From Amycolatopsis sp. CA-126428 (GTDB taxonomy: Bacteria; Actinomycetota; Actinomycetes; Mycobacteriales; Pseudonocardiaceae): DNA of 54,952 nt. This document shows positions 15,170 to 23,469 of this stretch, in pieces. Numbering within the stretch: position 1 is the stretch's first letter; each line of letters starts with the position of its first letter. Where the stretch lies: the NCBI RefSeq assembly GCF_002904335.1, contig NZ_PPHF01000148.1, positions 1-54,952 of the forward strand, given 5' to 3'. The position numbers and the translations under genes are program-made. The notes under the pieces are model-generated. The model had not been told where the DNA came from and searched no databases. It saw only the letters and a list, made by a program, of their open reading frames with translations.

Positions 15170-16555
15170 ATGGACGCCAGTAACGGTGGCAGTGCCGAAG
15201 CCCGGCAGAGCCACGCAGTTCCCGCTGACGCGTGGGAGCAGCCGGAGATGAGAACGGCTCTCGCGTCTCGCGAGATCAGCGCCGTGTACCGGCTCCTGCG
15301 CAAGCACGGTGTCTCGCAGCGCCAGATCGCCGCGATGACCGGCCAATCCCAGTCCGAGGTGTCGGAGATCCTCAAGGGTCGCCAGGTCATGGCCTACGAC
15401 GTGCTCACGCGGATCGCCGACGGCCTGGGCGTCCCCCGTGGGTACATGGGCCTCGCCTACGACGAGGCCACGGCGATACGCGTCGTCGGCTCCGCCGACG
15501 GCCAGCAGGCTGAGGAGGACGAGTCCGTGAAGCGACGGAGGTTCCTCGCGCACGCTGCCCAGGTCACGATGGGCGCGGCAGTGTTCGGTCCCGAATCGGG
15601 CACCTGGGCGGCCGGGCCGGCCAGGACACCGGCGCCGGGGCGCATCGGCATGACCGACGTCCGCCAGGTCGAAGCCGCAACGCGGGCGCTGCGGGCGCTC
15701 GACTACCAGTACGGCGGCGGGTTCTGCCGCGACGCCGTCGTGGCCCAGCTGTCCTGGGGCCAGCAGATGCTCGAGGCGCACGGCACCGACCTGGTGAAGA
15801 ACCGGCTGTACGTGGCGCTCGCCGACCTCCACTCGCTGGCCGGCTGGACCTCCTTCGACACCGGCCTGATGGACTCCGCCCGCGGCCACTTCGCGAACGC
15901 GCTGGACCTGGCCAAGCAGGGCGAGAACCACCCGCTCGTGGCCAACGTGCTCTACCGGATGGGCCGCGTCTACCTGCACCAGGACGCCCCGAACGACGCG
16001 CTGAAGCTGTTCCAGCTGGGCCAGATCGCCGCCCAGGAAAGCGGTTCCGAGCTGGCCGTCTCCGTGCTCTGCGCGAACGAGGCCTGGGCCTACGCGATGA
16101 TGGGCAACGAAGAGCAGGCGGTGAAGCTGCTCGGCCGGAGCAAGGACGAGTTCGAGCGCGCCAACCTGGCCGAAGCCGAGTCGTGGGTCAAGTTCTTCAC
16201 CGAGACCGACGTCTACGCCATGGTCGGCACCGTCCACACGGTCCTCGCGCAGAAGAACGCCGAGCACACCAAGTACGCGATCCCGGCGCTGACCAAGGCC
16301 GTCGAGACCTACGACGACGAGATGGCCCGCTCCAAGACGTTCATGCTGAGCGCGCTCGCCACCAACCACCTGCTGGACGGCGACCTCGACCACGGCGCCA
16401 AGGTCGGCGGCAAGGCCATCGACTGCGCCGAGGGCATCAAGTCCGAGCGGGTCAAGGACCGGATGCGGCCCCTGCAGGAAGAGGCCGAGCGCCGCCGCAA
16501 CAACGCCGACGCCCGTGACCTCGCCGACCGGCTCCACGCTTTCTACGCCGCATAA
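15170..16555 (+). CDS. XRE-family regulator with C-terminal TPR-like domain
   Basis: This 461-residue protein has a helix-turn-helix at about residues 38-85 (VSQRQIAAMTGQSQSEVSEIL, VLTRIADGLGVPRGYMGLA), an RRRF linker, and then about 300 residues of helical repeats of TPR type (LADLHSLAGWTSFDTGLMDSA, VLYRMGRVYLHQDAPNDALK, ANEAWAYAMMGNEEQAVKLL). This is a common actinobacterial regulator plan in which a helical repeat domain senses a ligand or peptide; NsdA of Streptomyces, which restrains antibiotic production, has a comparable make-up, but I do not claim orthology. The ATG follows GGAGGGGGCG. The next gene starts inside its 3' end. Confidence 0.82.
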   Translation: MDASNGGSAEARQSHAVPADAWEQPEMRTALASREISAVYRLLRKHGVSQRQIAAMTGQSQSEVSEILKGRQVMAYDVLTRIADGLGVPRGYMGLAYDEATAIRVVGSADGQQAEEDESVKRRRFLAHAAQVTMGAAVFGPESGTWAAGPARTPAPGRIGMTDVRQVEAATRALRALDYQYGGGFCRDAVVAQLSWGQQMLEAHGTDLVKNRLYVALADLHSLAGWTSFDTGLMDSARGHFANALDLAKQGENHPLVANVLYRMGRVYLHQDAPNDALKLFQLGQIAAQESGSELAVSVLCANEAWAYAMMGNEEQAVKLLGRSKDEFERANLAEAESWVKFFTETDVYAMVGTVHTVLAQKNAEHTKYAIPALTKAVETYDDEMARSKTFMLSALATNHLLDGDLDHGAKVGGKAIDCAEGIKSERVKDRMRPLQEEAERRRNNADARDLADRLHAFYAA

Positions 16556-17465
16556 CGCCGAAGGCGCCGGCGCGGTTTTGGACGGCCGGTTCACCTCCGG
16601 GAAGCTGCGTGGCGTGCTGGCCGAGACCTGCGCGCTGCTGGACCTCGACCCGGCGGGTGCGCGGTTGCTGCGGTTCACCAACAACGCGGTGTACGCGCTG
16701 GTCACGGCCCCGTTCGTGGTCCGGATCGTCGGCTCGACGCAGCTGCGGCACCGGGTCGGCACGGTCGTCCGCGTGGCCCGGCACTTCGAAGACCACGGTG
16801 TCCCCGCGATCCGGCTGCTCGCCGACGTCGAACAGCCCTTGGAGGTCGGCGGGCACCTGGTGACCGTGTGGCACCAGGTTCCGAGCATCGGCCGCGCCGC
16901 GACGTCCGTCGACCTGGCCCGGCTGCTGCGCCAGGTGCACGCCCTGCCCCCGCCGCCCGGCCTCGCCGAGTGGGCGCCGTTCGCCGCGGTGCGGGCCCGG
17001 GTGTCCGACGCCGAAGAGCTCGGCGACGCCGACCGGGAGTTCCTGCTCGACCGCTGCGCCGAGCTCGAAGCCGAGCTCGCCGAGCTGGAGTTTCCGCTGC
17101 CCAGGGGGCTGGTCCACGGCGACGCGTACCCCGGCAACGTCATCCCCGGTCCGGACGGCCCGGTGCTCTGCGACTTCGATTCCTCGTGCGTCGGGCCGCC
17201 GGAATGGGACCTGACGCCGCTGGCGGTCGGCCGCGAGCGGTTCGGCGACCCGCCGGTGCGCTACCGGACGTTCGCCGCGGCGTACGGCTTCGACGTGACG
17301 TCCTGGCCCGGCTTCACCGTCCTCCGGGGCATCCGCGAGCTGAAGCTGACGACCAGCGTGCTGCCGATCCTGCGCAGCCGGCCGCAGGTCCGGCCGGAGC
17401 TGTACCGGCGCCTGGACGACTTCCGCAACGCGCGGACCGACACGCGGTGGACGCGTTACCGATGA
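16515..17465 (+). CDS. Aminoglycoside-phosphotransferase (APH) family kinase
   Basis: This protein of up to 316 residues has the APH/choline-kinase fold. The catalytic loop is LVHGDAYPGNVI and the metal-binding Asp is in VLCDFDSSCVGPPEWDL. The N-lobe includes RFTNNAVYAL and VVRIVG. The longest start (GTG at 16515) overlaps the regulator by 41 bp; a TTG at 16578 would avoid the overlap. Relatives phosphorylate aminoglycosides, macrolides, choline or other small molecules. Its tight link to the XRE-TPR gene suggests a joint role, but the substrate is unknown and a resistance function should not be assumed. Confidence 0.82.
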   Translation: MTSPTGSTLSTPHNAEGAGAVLDGRFTSGKLRGVLAETCALLDLDPAGARLLRFTNNAVYALVTAPFVVRIVGSTQLRHRVGTVVRVARHFEDHGVPAIRLLADVEQPLEVGGHLVTVWHQVPSIGRAATSVDLARLLRQVHALPPPPGLAEWAPFAAVRARVSDAEELGDADREFLLDRCAELEAELAELEFPLPRGLVHGDAYPGNVIPGPDGPVLCDFDSSCVGPPEWDLTPLAVGRERFGDPPVRYRTFAAAYGFDVTSWPGFTVLRGIRELKLTTSVLPILRSRPQVRPELYRRLDDFRNARTDTRWTRYR

Positions 17466-17675
17466 CCCTCATCTGTCACTTGGTGTGATCGAGGCCACAG
17501 TCTGCACGTGCATTCGACGACGGCAAATGACCGTTCGTCGCATCCAAAAGGCGGCCCGCTCTGGGTAGAAAGTTCTGCCCGACCGGTCAACCCCAATGGG
17601 TCACCGGTCATCCCAATGCGCAAGTTGCAGCTACTCGCCGTGACGTCACACCGGCTCCTACCTGCAGTTACAAGG

Positions 17676-18704
17676 TCAGGAAGCGACGACCGGCGCCCGC
17701 GTCAGCACGACGGCGAACCCGAAGGCGAGTCCCATCACGGTCAGCTCGAGCGTCCCCCACGCGGCGAGCGCCGTGCGGTCGTGGCGGACGATCCGGGGCA
17801 TCAGGCGCCAGCGGACGTGGGCCCCGAGCACCGCGATGACGCCGGTGCACACCAGCTTGAGGACGAGCAGCCGCCCGTACGGCGTCGTGAAGATCGCGGC
17901 CCAGAACCCGATGGTCGGGTTGAGCGAGATCTCGACCAGGCCGTTGAACAGCCCGGTGGCGGCGGAGATGACCAGGCAGAGCGTCGCGAGCTTCGAGAAC
18001 CGGGGCAGCGCGTGCGCCAGCAGCGTCCGGTTCGCCACCAGGAGCACGGTCATCGCGCCGAGGCCGCCGGTCCAGGCGACGGCGCTCATCACGTGCAGCT
18101 CCATCGAGATCATCGTGTAGTCGTGGTAGCTCCAGTTCGACGCGTGCCCGGTGACCGGCAGCGGCAGCAGCGCGAACAGGCCGAGCCCGACGCGGACCTC
18201 GGCGGGCACCTTCTCCCCGAAGCGCAGGGCCAGCGCGCCGATCCCGGCGTGGACGAGCGCGAGCACGGCGACGATGACGAGCGCCTTCCCGGCGCCGACG
18301 TCGGCGATGTACCGGCCGAGGTCCGACGGCGAGAGCGTCGACGAACCCGGCTTGTACTCCGCGGTCTGCAGGATCAGCGCGACGACCGCGGCCGTGGCCC
18401 AGACGAGCGCGGCCGCGACGCCGGCCGGGCGGGCCAGCCGCATGATCGGCTCGGTGAGCTTCGGCCGGTCGTAGCCGACGAGGACGGAGAGCAGCGCGAG
18501 GCCGATCGTGGTGACCGCGGCGAGGTCGAGCAGGACCCGGACGACCGGGATGCCGGCCGAGACCACCGCGCTGGGCTCCACCACACCGGGAACCGGGGCG
18601 GTGGACATGAGCGCGACGCCGATCAGGGCGCCGAGCAGGGCCGCCGTCACGACGCAGAGCAGCGTCGAACAGCGGACCTTCGTGGTGGCCTCGGCCTGGG
18701 TCAT
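17676..18704 (-). CDS. copD: CopD-domain copper transport membrane protein
   Basis: This 342-residue membrane protein has about eight to nine hydrophobic helices and the CopD (PF05425-type) region, with histidines in TGHASNWSYHDYTMISMELHV that are typical of copper handling. It is the last gene of a leftward operon after YcnI and CopC; start and upstream stop share one base (TGATG). The family moves copper across the cytoplasmic membrane together with CopC. The stretch after it (17466-17675) is convergent with the kinase gene and contains a 16-17 bp imperfect direct repeat at 17582 and 17603. Confidence 0.9.
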   Translation of the reverse strand: MTQAEATTKVRCSTLLCVVTAALLGALIGVALMSTAPVPGVVEPSAVVSAGIPVVRVLLDLAAVTTIGLALLSVLVGYDRPKLTEPIMRLARPAGVAAALVWATAAVVALILQTAEYKPGSSTLSPSDLGRYIADVGAGKALVIVAVLALVHAGIGALALRFGEKVPAEVRVGLGLFALLPLPVTGHASNWSYHDYTMISMELHVMSAVAWTGGLGAMTVLLVANRTLLAHALPRFSKLATLCLVISAATGLFNGLVEISLNPTIGFWAAIFTTPYGRLLVLKLVCTGVIAVLGAHVRWRLMPRIVRHDRTALAAWGTLELTVMGLAFGFAVVLTRAPVVAS

Positions 18705-19252
18705 CAGTTCTTCTCTTCCACCGACCGGCCGGACCGCAGGGCCACGGTCAGCCCGATCGCCAGCAGCACGACCGCGCCGGCGATCCAGACCCAGATCGGC
18801 ACCCCGGTCGACGACGACTGCGGCGCCGCCGACGAGGAGCCGCCCGGCGACCTCGCCGCGTCGACGGTCGCCGGGGTGCCGGTGCCGGCGGTCGTCAGGG
18901 TGAAGGTGAGCTCACCGGTCACCGGGTGGCCGTCCGCGGACAGCACCCGGTAGCCGACGGTGTACTTCCCGGCCGGCCCGAGCGGCCGCAGGGGCGCGGT
19001 GACGACGTTGTTCACCACGCCGATCGGCCCCTCGGCCCACTGGCCGCCGCCGGGTCCGGTCACCGCGATCTGGTTGACGTCGGCGCCCTGCACGTACTGG
19101 TCGAAGGTCAGGCTGATCTTCGCCGGGCCGGCGGCGACGGACGAGCCGTTCGCCGGGTCCGAGGAGATCAGCACGTTGTGCGCCAGCGCCGGGGTGGCCG
19201 TGCCGAGCACGGCCACCCCGGTCAACGCCAGCGCGACGAGCGCCTTCCGCAT
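18704..19252 (-). CDS. copC: CopC-domain copper-binding protein with C-terminal anchor
   Basis: This 182-residue exported protein has a signal peptide (MRKALVALALTGVAVLGTA) cut after ALA, so the mature chain begins His-Asn; this N-terminal His is a known Cu(II) ligand in CopC. A CopC beta-sandwich follows (SSDPANGSSV, LTFDQYVQGADVNQIAV, YRVLSADGHPVTGELTF, the last with a second conserved His). A Ser/Pro-rich linker and one C-terminal membrane helix (VWIAGAVVLLAIGLTVAL) tether it outside the cell. It directly follows ycnI and overlaps copD, so the three act together in copper binding and uptake or tolerance. Confidence 0.92.
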   Translation of the reverse strand: MRKALVALALTGVAVLGTATPALAHNVLISSDPANGSSVAAGPAKISLTFDQYVQGADVNQIAVTGPGGGQWAEGPIGVVNNVVTAPLRPLGPAGKYTVGYRVLSADGHPVTGELTFTLTTAGTGTPATVDAARSPGGSSSAAPQSSSTGVPIWVWIAGAVVLLAIGLTVALRSGRSVEEKN

Positions 19253-20017
19253 CTAGCTGTTGCCTCCCGACTTGACCGTGGCCTTGCGGGCCCGGATGGT
19301 CGCACCGGCTCCGACGCCGAGGCCGATGGCGCCGACGAGCAGGCCGGCCCCGCCGAGCCAGCGGGCCGTGTTGTCCGACGTCGCCGCCGCGGCCTCAGTG
19401 TGCTCCCCGGTCGTGGCCGCCGTGCCCGGGGCCATCGCGGCGTGGTCGCCGTCGCCCGCGGCCTTGGCGGCCAGCTTGACGGCCGGCGCCGGGTGCTCCG
19501 GCTCCTCGCCGTTCGCCGGGGTCGGCTGGTTCCAGTCGACGACCTTGCCGTCGCTGTAGGTCTGGTGCGCCGGGAACTCCACTTCGTCCACATTGGTCGG
19601 CAGCGGGCCGAAGGAGACCGAGAACTCCTGGTAGTCGGTGGCCTTGAGTTCGCTGCCCGGCTGCGCGGTCCAGGTGACCGCGGTGACGGCCTCGGTGATC
19701 TGGGTGCCGTTGTCCTTGGTGATCGGCGCGGGCAGCTTCGACTTCGTCACCTCGGCGGTCCAGCCGGGGAGCGGCTTGGTCCGCACCGAGCCGATGCCGT
19801 AGTCCGCCTTGAATTCGACGGCGACCTTCGTGGTGGTGAGGGGGTCCTTCTCCTCACTCGGCACGCGGAAGACGATCGCCGCGTAGCCGCCCTTGGTGGG
19901 CTGCGGGCCGTAGACGTTGGCGGTGACGTGCGCGGACGCGACGCCGGTGCCGAGGAGACCGGCGACACCGACGGTGGCGGCGAGGAAACCGGCGCGCTTG
20001 AAGACGTGCTGGGACAT
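19253..20017 (-). CDS. YcnI-family (DUF1775) copper-binding membrane protein
   Basis: This 254-residue protein has a signal peptide ending in ASA, giving a mature N-terminal His (HVTANVYGPQ), the copper-binding feature of the YcnI/DUF1775 family. The domain spans about residues 30-185 (YAAIVFRVPSEE, PLPGWTAEVTKSKL, VEFPAHQTYSDG). An acidic/Ala linker with several His (DGDHAAMAPGT, GEHTEA) leads to one C-terminal membrane helix and a basic tail. A good AGGAG precedes the ATG. It sits one base ahead of copC, the usual order, and is probably a periplasmic-face copper chaperone for CopC/CopD. Confidence 0.92.
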   Translation of the reverse strand: MSQHVFKRAGFLAATVGVAGLLGTGVASAHVTANVYGPQPTKGGYAAIVFRVPSEEKDPLTTTKVAVEFKADYGIGSVRTKPLPGWTAEVTKSKLPAPITKDNGTQITEAVTAVTWTAQPGSELKATDYQEFSVSFGPLPTNVDEVEFPAHQTYSDGKVVDWNQPTPANGEEPEHPAPAVKLAAKAAGDGDHAAMAPGTAATTGEHTEAAAATSDNTARWLGGAGLLVGAIGLGVGAGATIRARKATVKSGGNS

Positions 20018-20093
20018 GGGTTCACTCCTGATGAACTCAAGAACGGGGACGGCTCGGTTCGGGGACCGGCCGGTGTGGGGGATGAGCTGGGGT

Positions 20094-20645
20094 TCAGGAG
20101 TGGACGGGCGGGCCGCGCCGCCCGCGGATCCGGCGCAGGTCGACGCCGACGAGGTGGTCCGGACCGGCCGTGCGGGCCGGGACGAGCGCGGGCGCCGCGG
20201 ACGGCACCGGCAGCGGGGTCAGCAGCCGCGGCAGGATCGCGCGCAGCACGGCCAGCACCGTGAGGAGCATCGTGTCCGCGCGGGCGAGCAGCAGGGCGGT
20301 GAGCACGGTCGCGATCGCGTGCGCGAAGACCATGCCGGGCCCGGTGGTGCCGGGCGTCGCGGCCATGTCGTGCTCGTGGTGCTCGGCGAGCGTGGTGAGC
20401 AACAGGTGCATCACCAGCTGGGCGGCACCCAGCAGGACGACCGTGGCGACCGGCCCGCGTGCCTTGCGGGCGAGGGCGGCCGCGGTCCAGCCGAACAGGC
20501 CGGTGAGCAGGACGGTCATCGCCGGATCCGGCAGGCCGCCGTCGGCGAGCCGGTGCGCGGTGACGGAAAGTGCCCCGGCACTCACGGCGAGCAACACGCC
20601 ACGGGTAGCACTGAGCACGGCGGGACGCCGTGCCGGATCGCTCAT
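20094..20645 (-). CDS. Multi-helix membrane protein of the copper operon
   Basis: This 183-residue protein, if started at MSDPARR, has about five hydrophobic helices. A short His-rich loop (AEHHEHDM) follows LVMHLLLTTL, a feature that suits metal contact. The start is uncertain: no clear ribosome site precedes this ATG, and the frame stays open upstream to 20774. It lies 76 bp before ycnI on the same strand and is probably the first gene of the copper operon. The family is not recognised; a role in copper handling is inferred from position and histidines. Confidence 0.68.
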   Translation of the reverse strand: MSDPARRPAVLSATRGVLLAVSAGALSVTAHRLADGGLPDPAMTVLLTGLFGWTAAALARKARGPVATVVLLGAAQLVMHLLLTTLAEHHEHDMAATPGTTGPGMVFAHAIATVLTALLLARADTMLLTVLAVLRAILPRLLTPLPVPSAAPALVPARTAGPDHLVGVDLRRIRGRRGPPVHS

Positions 20646-20886
20646 GAGGAGCAGCCTAAGGGACCTGCTTCGCTGTGAGCGTGTGATCCCGTGAAGTGAG
20701 CACACATCGAGTTCACGTCCCGGATTGCGCTCCGGTTCAGGTGATTTGTTGCCGATCTCCGGCCGGTAGGCCACGGTGGGCCGATGACCGGGGTTTGGAC
20801 CGGTCGTGCCGTGGGTACTGAGCCGTCGGTCAGGAACTAGCCCATTCGGGTGAAGGCCGGCGCGAAGGGCGGGAGAGCGGACACGG

Positions 20887-21534
20887 ATGAACCTCTTCGA
20901 CTACATCTCCGACCGGGCGAGCAAGCTGTGGCTTGAGGCCTATTTGCACACGAGCATGGTGGTGCAGTGCACCATCCTCGCCGCGGTCCTCGGCGTGCTG
21001 ATCGGGGTCGCGGTGTACCGCAGCCCGATCGGTTCGGCGGTGGCCACGGCGCTGGCGAGCACGATCCTGACGGTCCCGTCGTTCGCCCTCCTGGGCCTGC
21101 TGATCCCGCTTTCGGGGCTCGGTCCGACGACGGCGGTGATCGCGCTGGTGCTCTACGGCCTGCTGCCGATCGTCCGGAACACCATCGTCGGGCTCGACGG
21201 CGTCGACCCGGCGGTCACCGACGCCGCCCGCGGCATCGGGATGAGCCGCTTCGGCGTGCTCACCCGGGTCGAGCTGCGGCTGGCCTGGCCGGCGATCCTC
21301 ACCGGCATGCGGGTGGCCACGCAGATGCTGATGGGCATCGCCGTGATCGCCGCCTACGCGAAGGGGCCCGGCTTCGGCGCCGAGGTCTTCTCCGGGCTCA
21401 CGAACGCGGGGAGCACCAACTCCCTGAACCAAGCCGTCACCGGCGCGGTCGGGGTCGTCATCCTCGCCCTGCTCCTCGACGGCATCTACGTCCTGATCAA
21501 GCGCTTCACCATTTCTAGGGGTGTCCGTGGCTGA
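20887..21534 (+). CDS. ABC transporter permease, osmoprotectant (OpuC/ProW type)
   Basis: This 215-residue membrane protein has six or so helices and the EAA motif of binding-protein-dependent permeases (DAARGIGMSRFGVLTRVELRLAW). LLPIVRNTIVGLDGVDPAV is characteristic of glycine betaine/carnitine/choline permeases. It opens a four-gene operon (permease, ATPase, permease, binding protein) in which each gene overlaps the next. Two permeases of this kind normally form a heterodimer. The substrate class is clear, but the precise solute is not. Confidence 0.92.
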   Translation: MNLFDYISDRASKLWLEAYLHTSMVVQCTILAAVLGVLIGVAVYRSPIGSAVATALASTILTVPSFALLGLLIPLSGLGPTTAVIALVLYGLLPIVRNTIVGLDGVDPAVTDAARGIGMSRFGVLTRVELRLAWPAILTGMRVATQMLMGIAVIAAYAKGPGFGAEVFSGLTNAGSTNSLNQAVTGAVGVVILALLLDGIYVLIKRFTISRGVRG

Positions 21535-22693
21535 GAACGAGGAAGTCTCCGGCGTCGAGATCGAGCTGGAGCACGTGACCAAGCGGTACCCCGGCACGCG
21601 CGAAGCGGCGGTCGACGACTTCTCCATGGTCGTGCCCGCCGGCAAGATCGTGGTTTTCGTCGGCCCGTCCGGCTGCGGCAAGACCACGACCATGCGGATG
21701 ATCAACCGGCTGATCGAGCCGACGTCCGGCCGGATCACCATCGGCGGCGAAGACGCGCTGAAGCTCGACGTCGACACCCTGCGCCGCCGGATCGGCTACG
21801 CGATCCAGCAGGCCGGGCTGTTCCCGCACTTCACCGTCGCGCAGAACATCGGCGTGGTGCCCGGCCTGCTCGGCTGGGACAAGAAGAAGGTCGGTGACCG
21901 GGTCGAGGAGATGATGGACCTGGTCGGGCTGGACCCGGCCGACTTCCGCGACCGCTTCCCGCGCCAGCTGTCGGGCGGTCAGCAGCAGCGCGTCGGCGTG
22001 GCGCGGGCGCTGGCCGCGGACCCGCCGGTGCTGCTGATGGACGAGCCGTTCGGCGCGGTCGACCCGATCACCCGCGGCAACCTGCAGGACGAACTGCTGC
22101 GGCTGCAGAGCGAGCTGCAGAAGACGATCGTGTTCGTCACGCACGACTTCGACGAAGCCGTGAAGCTGGGCGACAAGATCGCGGTGCTCGGCAACCAGTC
22201 GACGATCCTGCAGTACGACACGCCCGAAGCGATCCTGGCGAACCCGGCGGACGACACGGTCGCGGGCTTCGTGGGCGCGGGCGCGTCGCTGAAGCAGCTG
22301 ACCCTGCTGCGCGTCCGGGACGTCGAACTCCAGCAGGACGCGCTCACCGTGACCGTCGACGAGTCGCCCGCCTCGGTGCGGGAGAAGCTCGACAAGTCGC
22401 GCCGGCACTTCGCGCTCGTGCTGGACGCGCGCCGCCGTCCGACGCGGTGGGTGCACGCGCGCGAGCTCACTTCGGCGACTTCGCTGGCCAACCTCGGCAA
22501 GCCACTGCGCGACCTCGTCAGCTTGCAGTCGACGCTGCAGGACGCGCTCGAGGCGATGCTCGCCGAGGGCGGGTCGGTGCCGGTCACCGGCGCGCGCGGC
22601 GAGTACGCGGGCACCATCCAGCTGGACACCGTGATCGCGACGATCCAGCAGCTGCGCGAGGAGCACACGAACGACGAAGAGGTGCCGGCATGA
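21527..22693 (+). CDS. ABC transporter ATPase, osmoprotectant (OpuCA/ProV type), with CBS-like tail
   Basis: This roughly 388-residue ATPase has Walker A (GPSGCGKTTT), a Q loop (YAIQQAGLFP), the signature (LSGGQQQRVGVARAL), Walker B (VLLMDEPFGAVD) and the switch His (FVTHDFDEA). The C-terminal 110 residues look like the tandem CBS region that senses ionic strength in OpuA/ProV proteins. I favour the GTG at 21527, which has AGGGG 5 bp upstream; a GTG at 21521 adds two residues. It overlaps the upstream permease and makes an ATGA overlap with the downstream one. Import of glycine betaine-like osmolytes is the expected role. Confidence 0.94.
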   Translation: MAENEEVSGVEIELEHVTKRYPGTREAAVDDFSMVVPAGKIVVFVGPSGCGKTTTMRMINRLIEPTSGRITIGGEDALKLDVDTLRRRIGYAIQQAGLFPHFTVAQNIGVVPGLLGWDKKKVGDRVEEMMDLVGLDPADFRDRFPRQLSGGQQQRVGVARALAADPPVLLMDEPFGAVDPITRGNLQDELLRLQSELQKTIVFVTHDFDEAVKLGDKIAVLGNQSTILQYDTPEAILANPADDTVAGFVGAGASLKQLTLLRVRDVELQQDALTVTVDESPASVREKLDKSRRHFALVLDARRRPTRWVHARELTSATSLANLGKPLRDLVSLQSTLQDALEAMLAEGGSVPVTGARGEYAGTIQLDTVIATIQQLREEHTNDEEVPA

Positions 22694-23469
22694 CGGCCGT
22701 CGTCGACACCGGTTTCAGCACCGAGTCCGGCTCGAAACGCGCGGAACGCGTCCGGCTGTTCGCCCAGCCGGTCGTGGTGCTGGTGATCGTCGCGGTGACG
22801 CTGGTTTCGGTGTTCTCCAGCGGCCTGAACGCGACGGAGAAGGAGACGCTCAACGCGCCCACCTTGTTCACGGCGCTGTGGGACCACCTGCTGATGACGC
22901 TCGTGGTGACCGCCATCGTCGTCCTGGTCGCCGTCCCGCTGGGCGTGATCGTGACGAGGCCGTGGGCGCGCTTCCTGGCCCCGGTCTTCCTGGCGATCGC
23001 GAACATCGGCCAGGCCGCGCCCGCGCTGGGCGTGCTGGTGCTGTGGTTCATCGTCACCGGCGCGACCGGCGGGATCTGGGTGGCGGCGCTGCCGCTGGCG
23101 TTCTACTCGCTGCTGCCGGTGCTGCGGAACACGATGGTCGGCATCCAGCAGGTCGACCCGGCGCTGATCGACGCGGGCCGCGGCATCGGGATGTCGGCGA
23201 CGGCGGTGCTCTGGCGGGTCGAGCTCCCGCTGGCCGTCCCGCTGATCCTGGCCGGCCTGCGCACCTCGCTGGTCTTGGCGGTCGGCACGGCGACGTTCGG
23301 CATGTTCGTCAACGCCGGCGGCTTCGGGCTGCTCATCGACACCGGCTACAAGCTGAACCTGACGTCGGTGCTGGTCACCGGCTCGGTGCTGGCGGTCGCG
23401 CTGGCGCTGCTGGTCGACTGGGTGGGCGCGGTCGCCGAACAGTTCTTCGGACCGAAGGGGCTGCGATGA
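22690..23469 (+). CDS. ABC transporter permease, osmoprotectant (second subunit)
   Basis: This 259-residue permease has a longer N-terminus than its partner, then about six helices with the EAA motif DAGRGIGMSATAVLWRVEL and LPVLRNTMVGIQQVDPAL, matching the first permease of the operon. The start is fixed by an ATGA overlap with the ATPase stop, and its own stop overlaps the binding-protein start in the same way. It should form the membrane channel together with the first permease. Confidence 0.93.
   Translation: MTAVVDTGFSTESGSKRAERVRLFAQPVVVLVIVAVTLVSVFSSGLNATEKETLNAPTLFTALWDHLLMTLVVTAIVVLVAVPLGVIVTRPWARFLAPVFLAIANIGQAAPALGVLVLWFIVTGATGGIWVAALPLAFYSLLPVLRNTMVGIQQVDPALIDAGRGIGMSATAVLWRVELPLAVPLILAGLRTSLVLAVGTATFGMFVNAGGFGLLIDTGYKLNLTSVLVTGSVLAVALALLVDWVGAVAEQFFGPKGLR

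Noticed and set aside
15125..17143. A 672-codon minus-strand frame opposite the XRE-TPR and kinase genes
   Set aside because: Antisense shadow with Val/Gly/His-rich composition and no motif.
16515..17465. Reading the APH-like kinase as an antibiotic resistance gene
   Set aside because: The fold covers many substrates, and context (a regulator plus unknown genes) gives no hint of an antibiotic.
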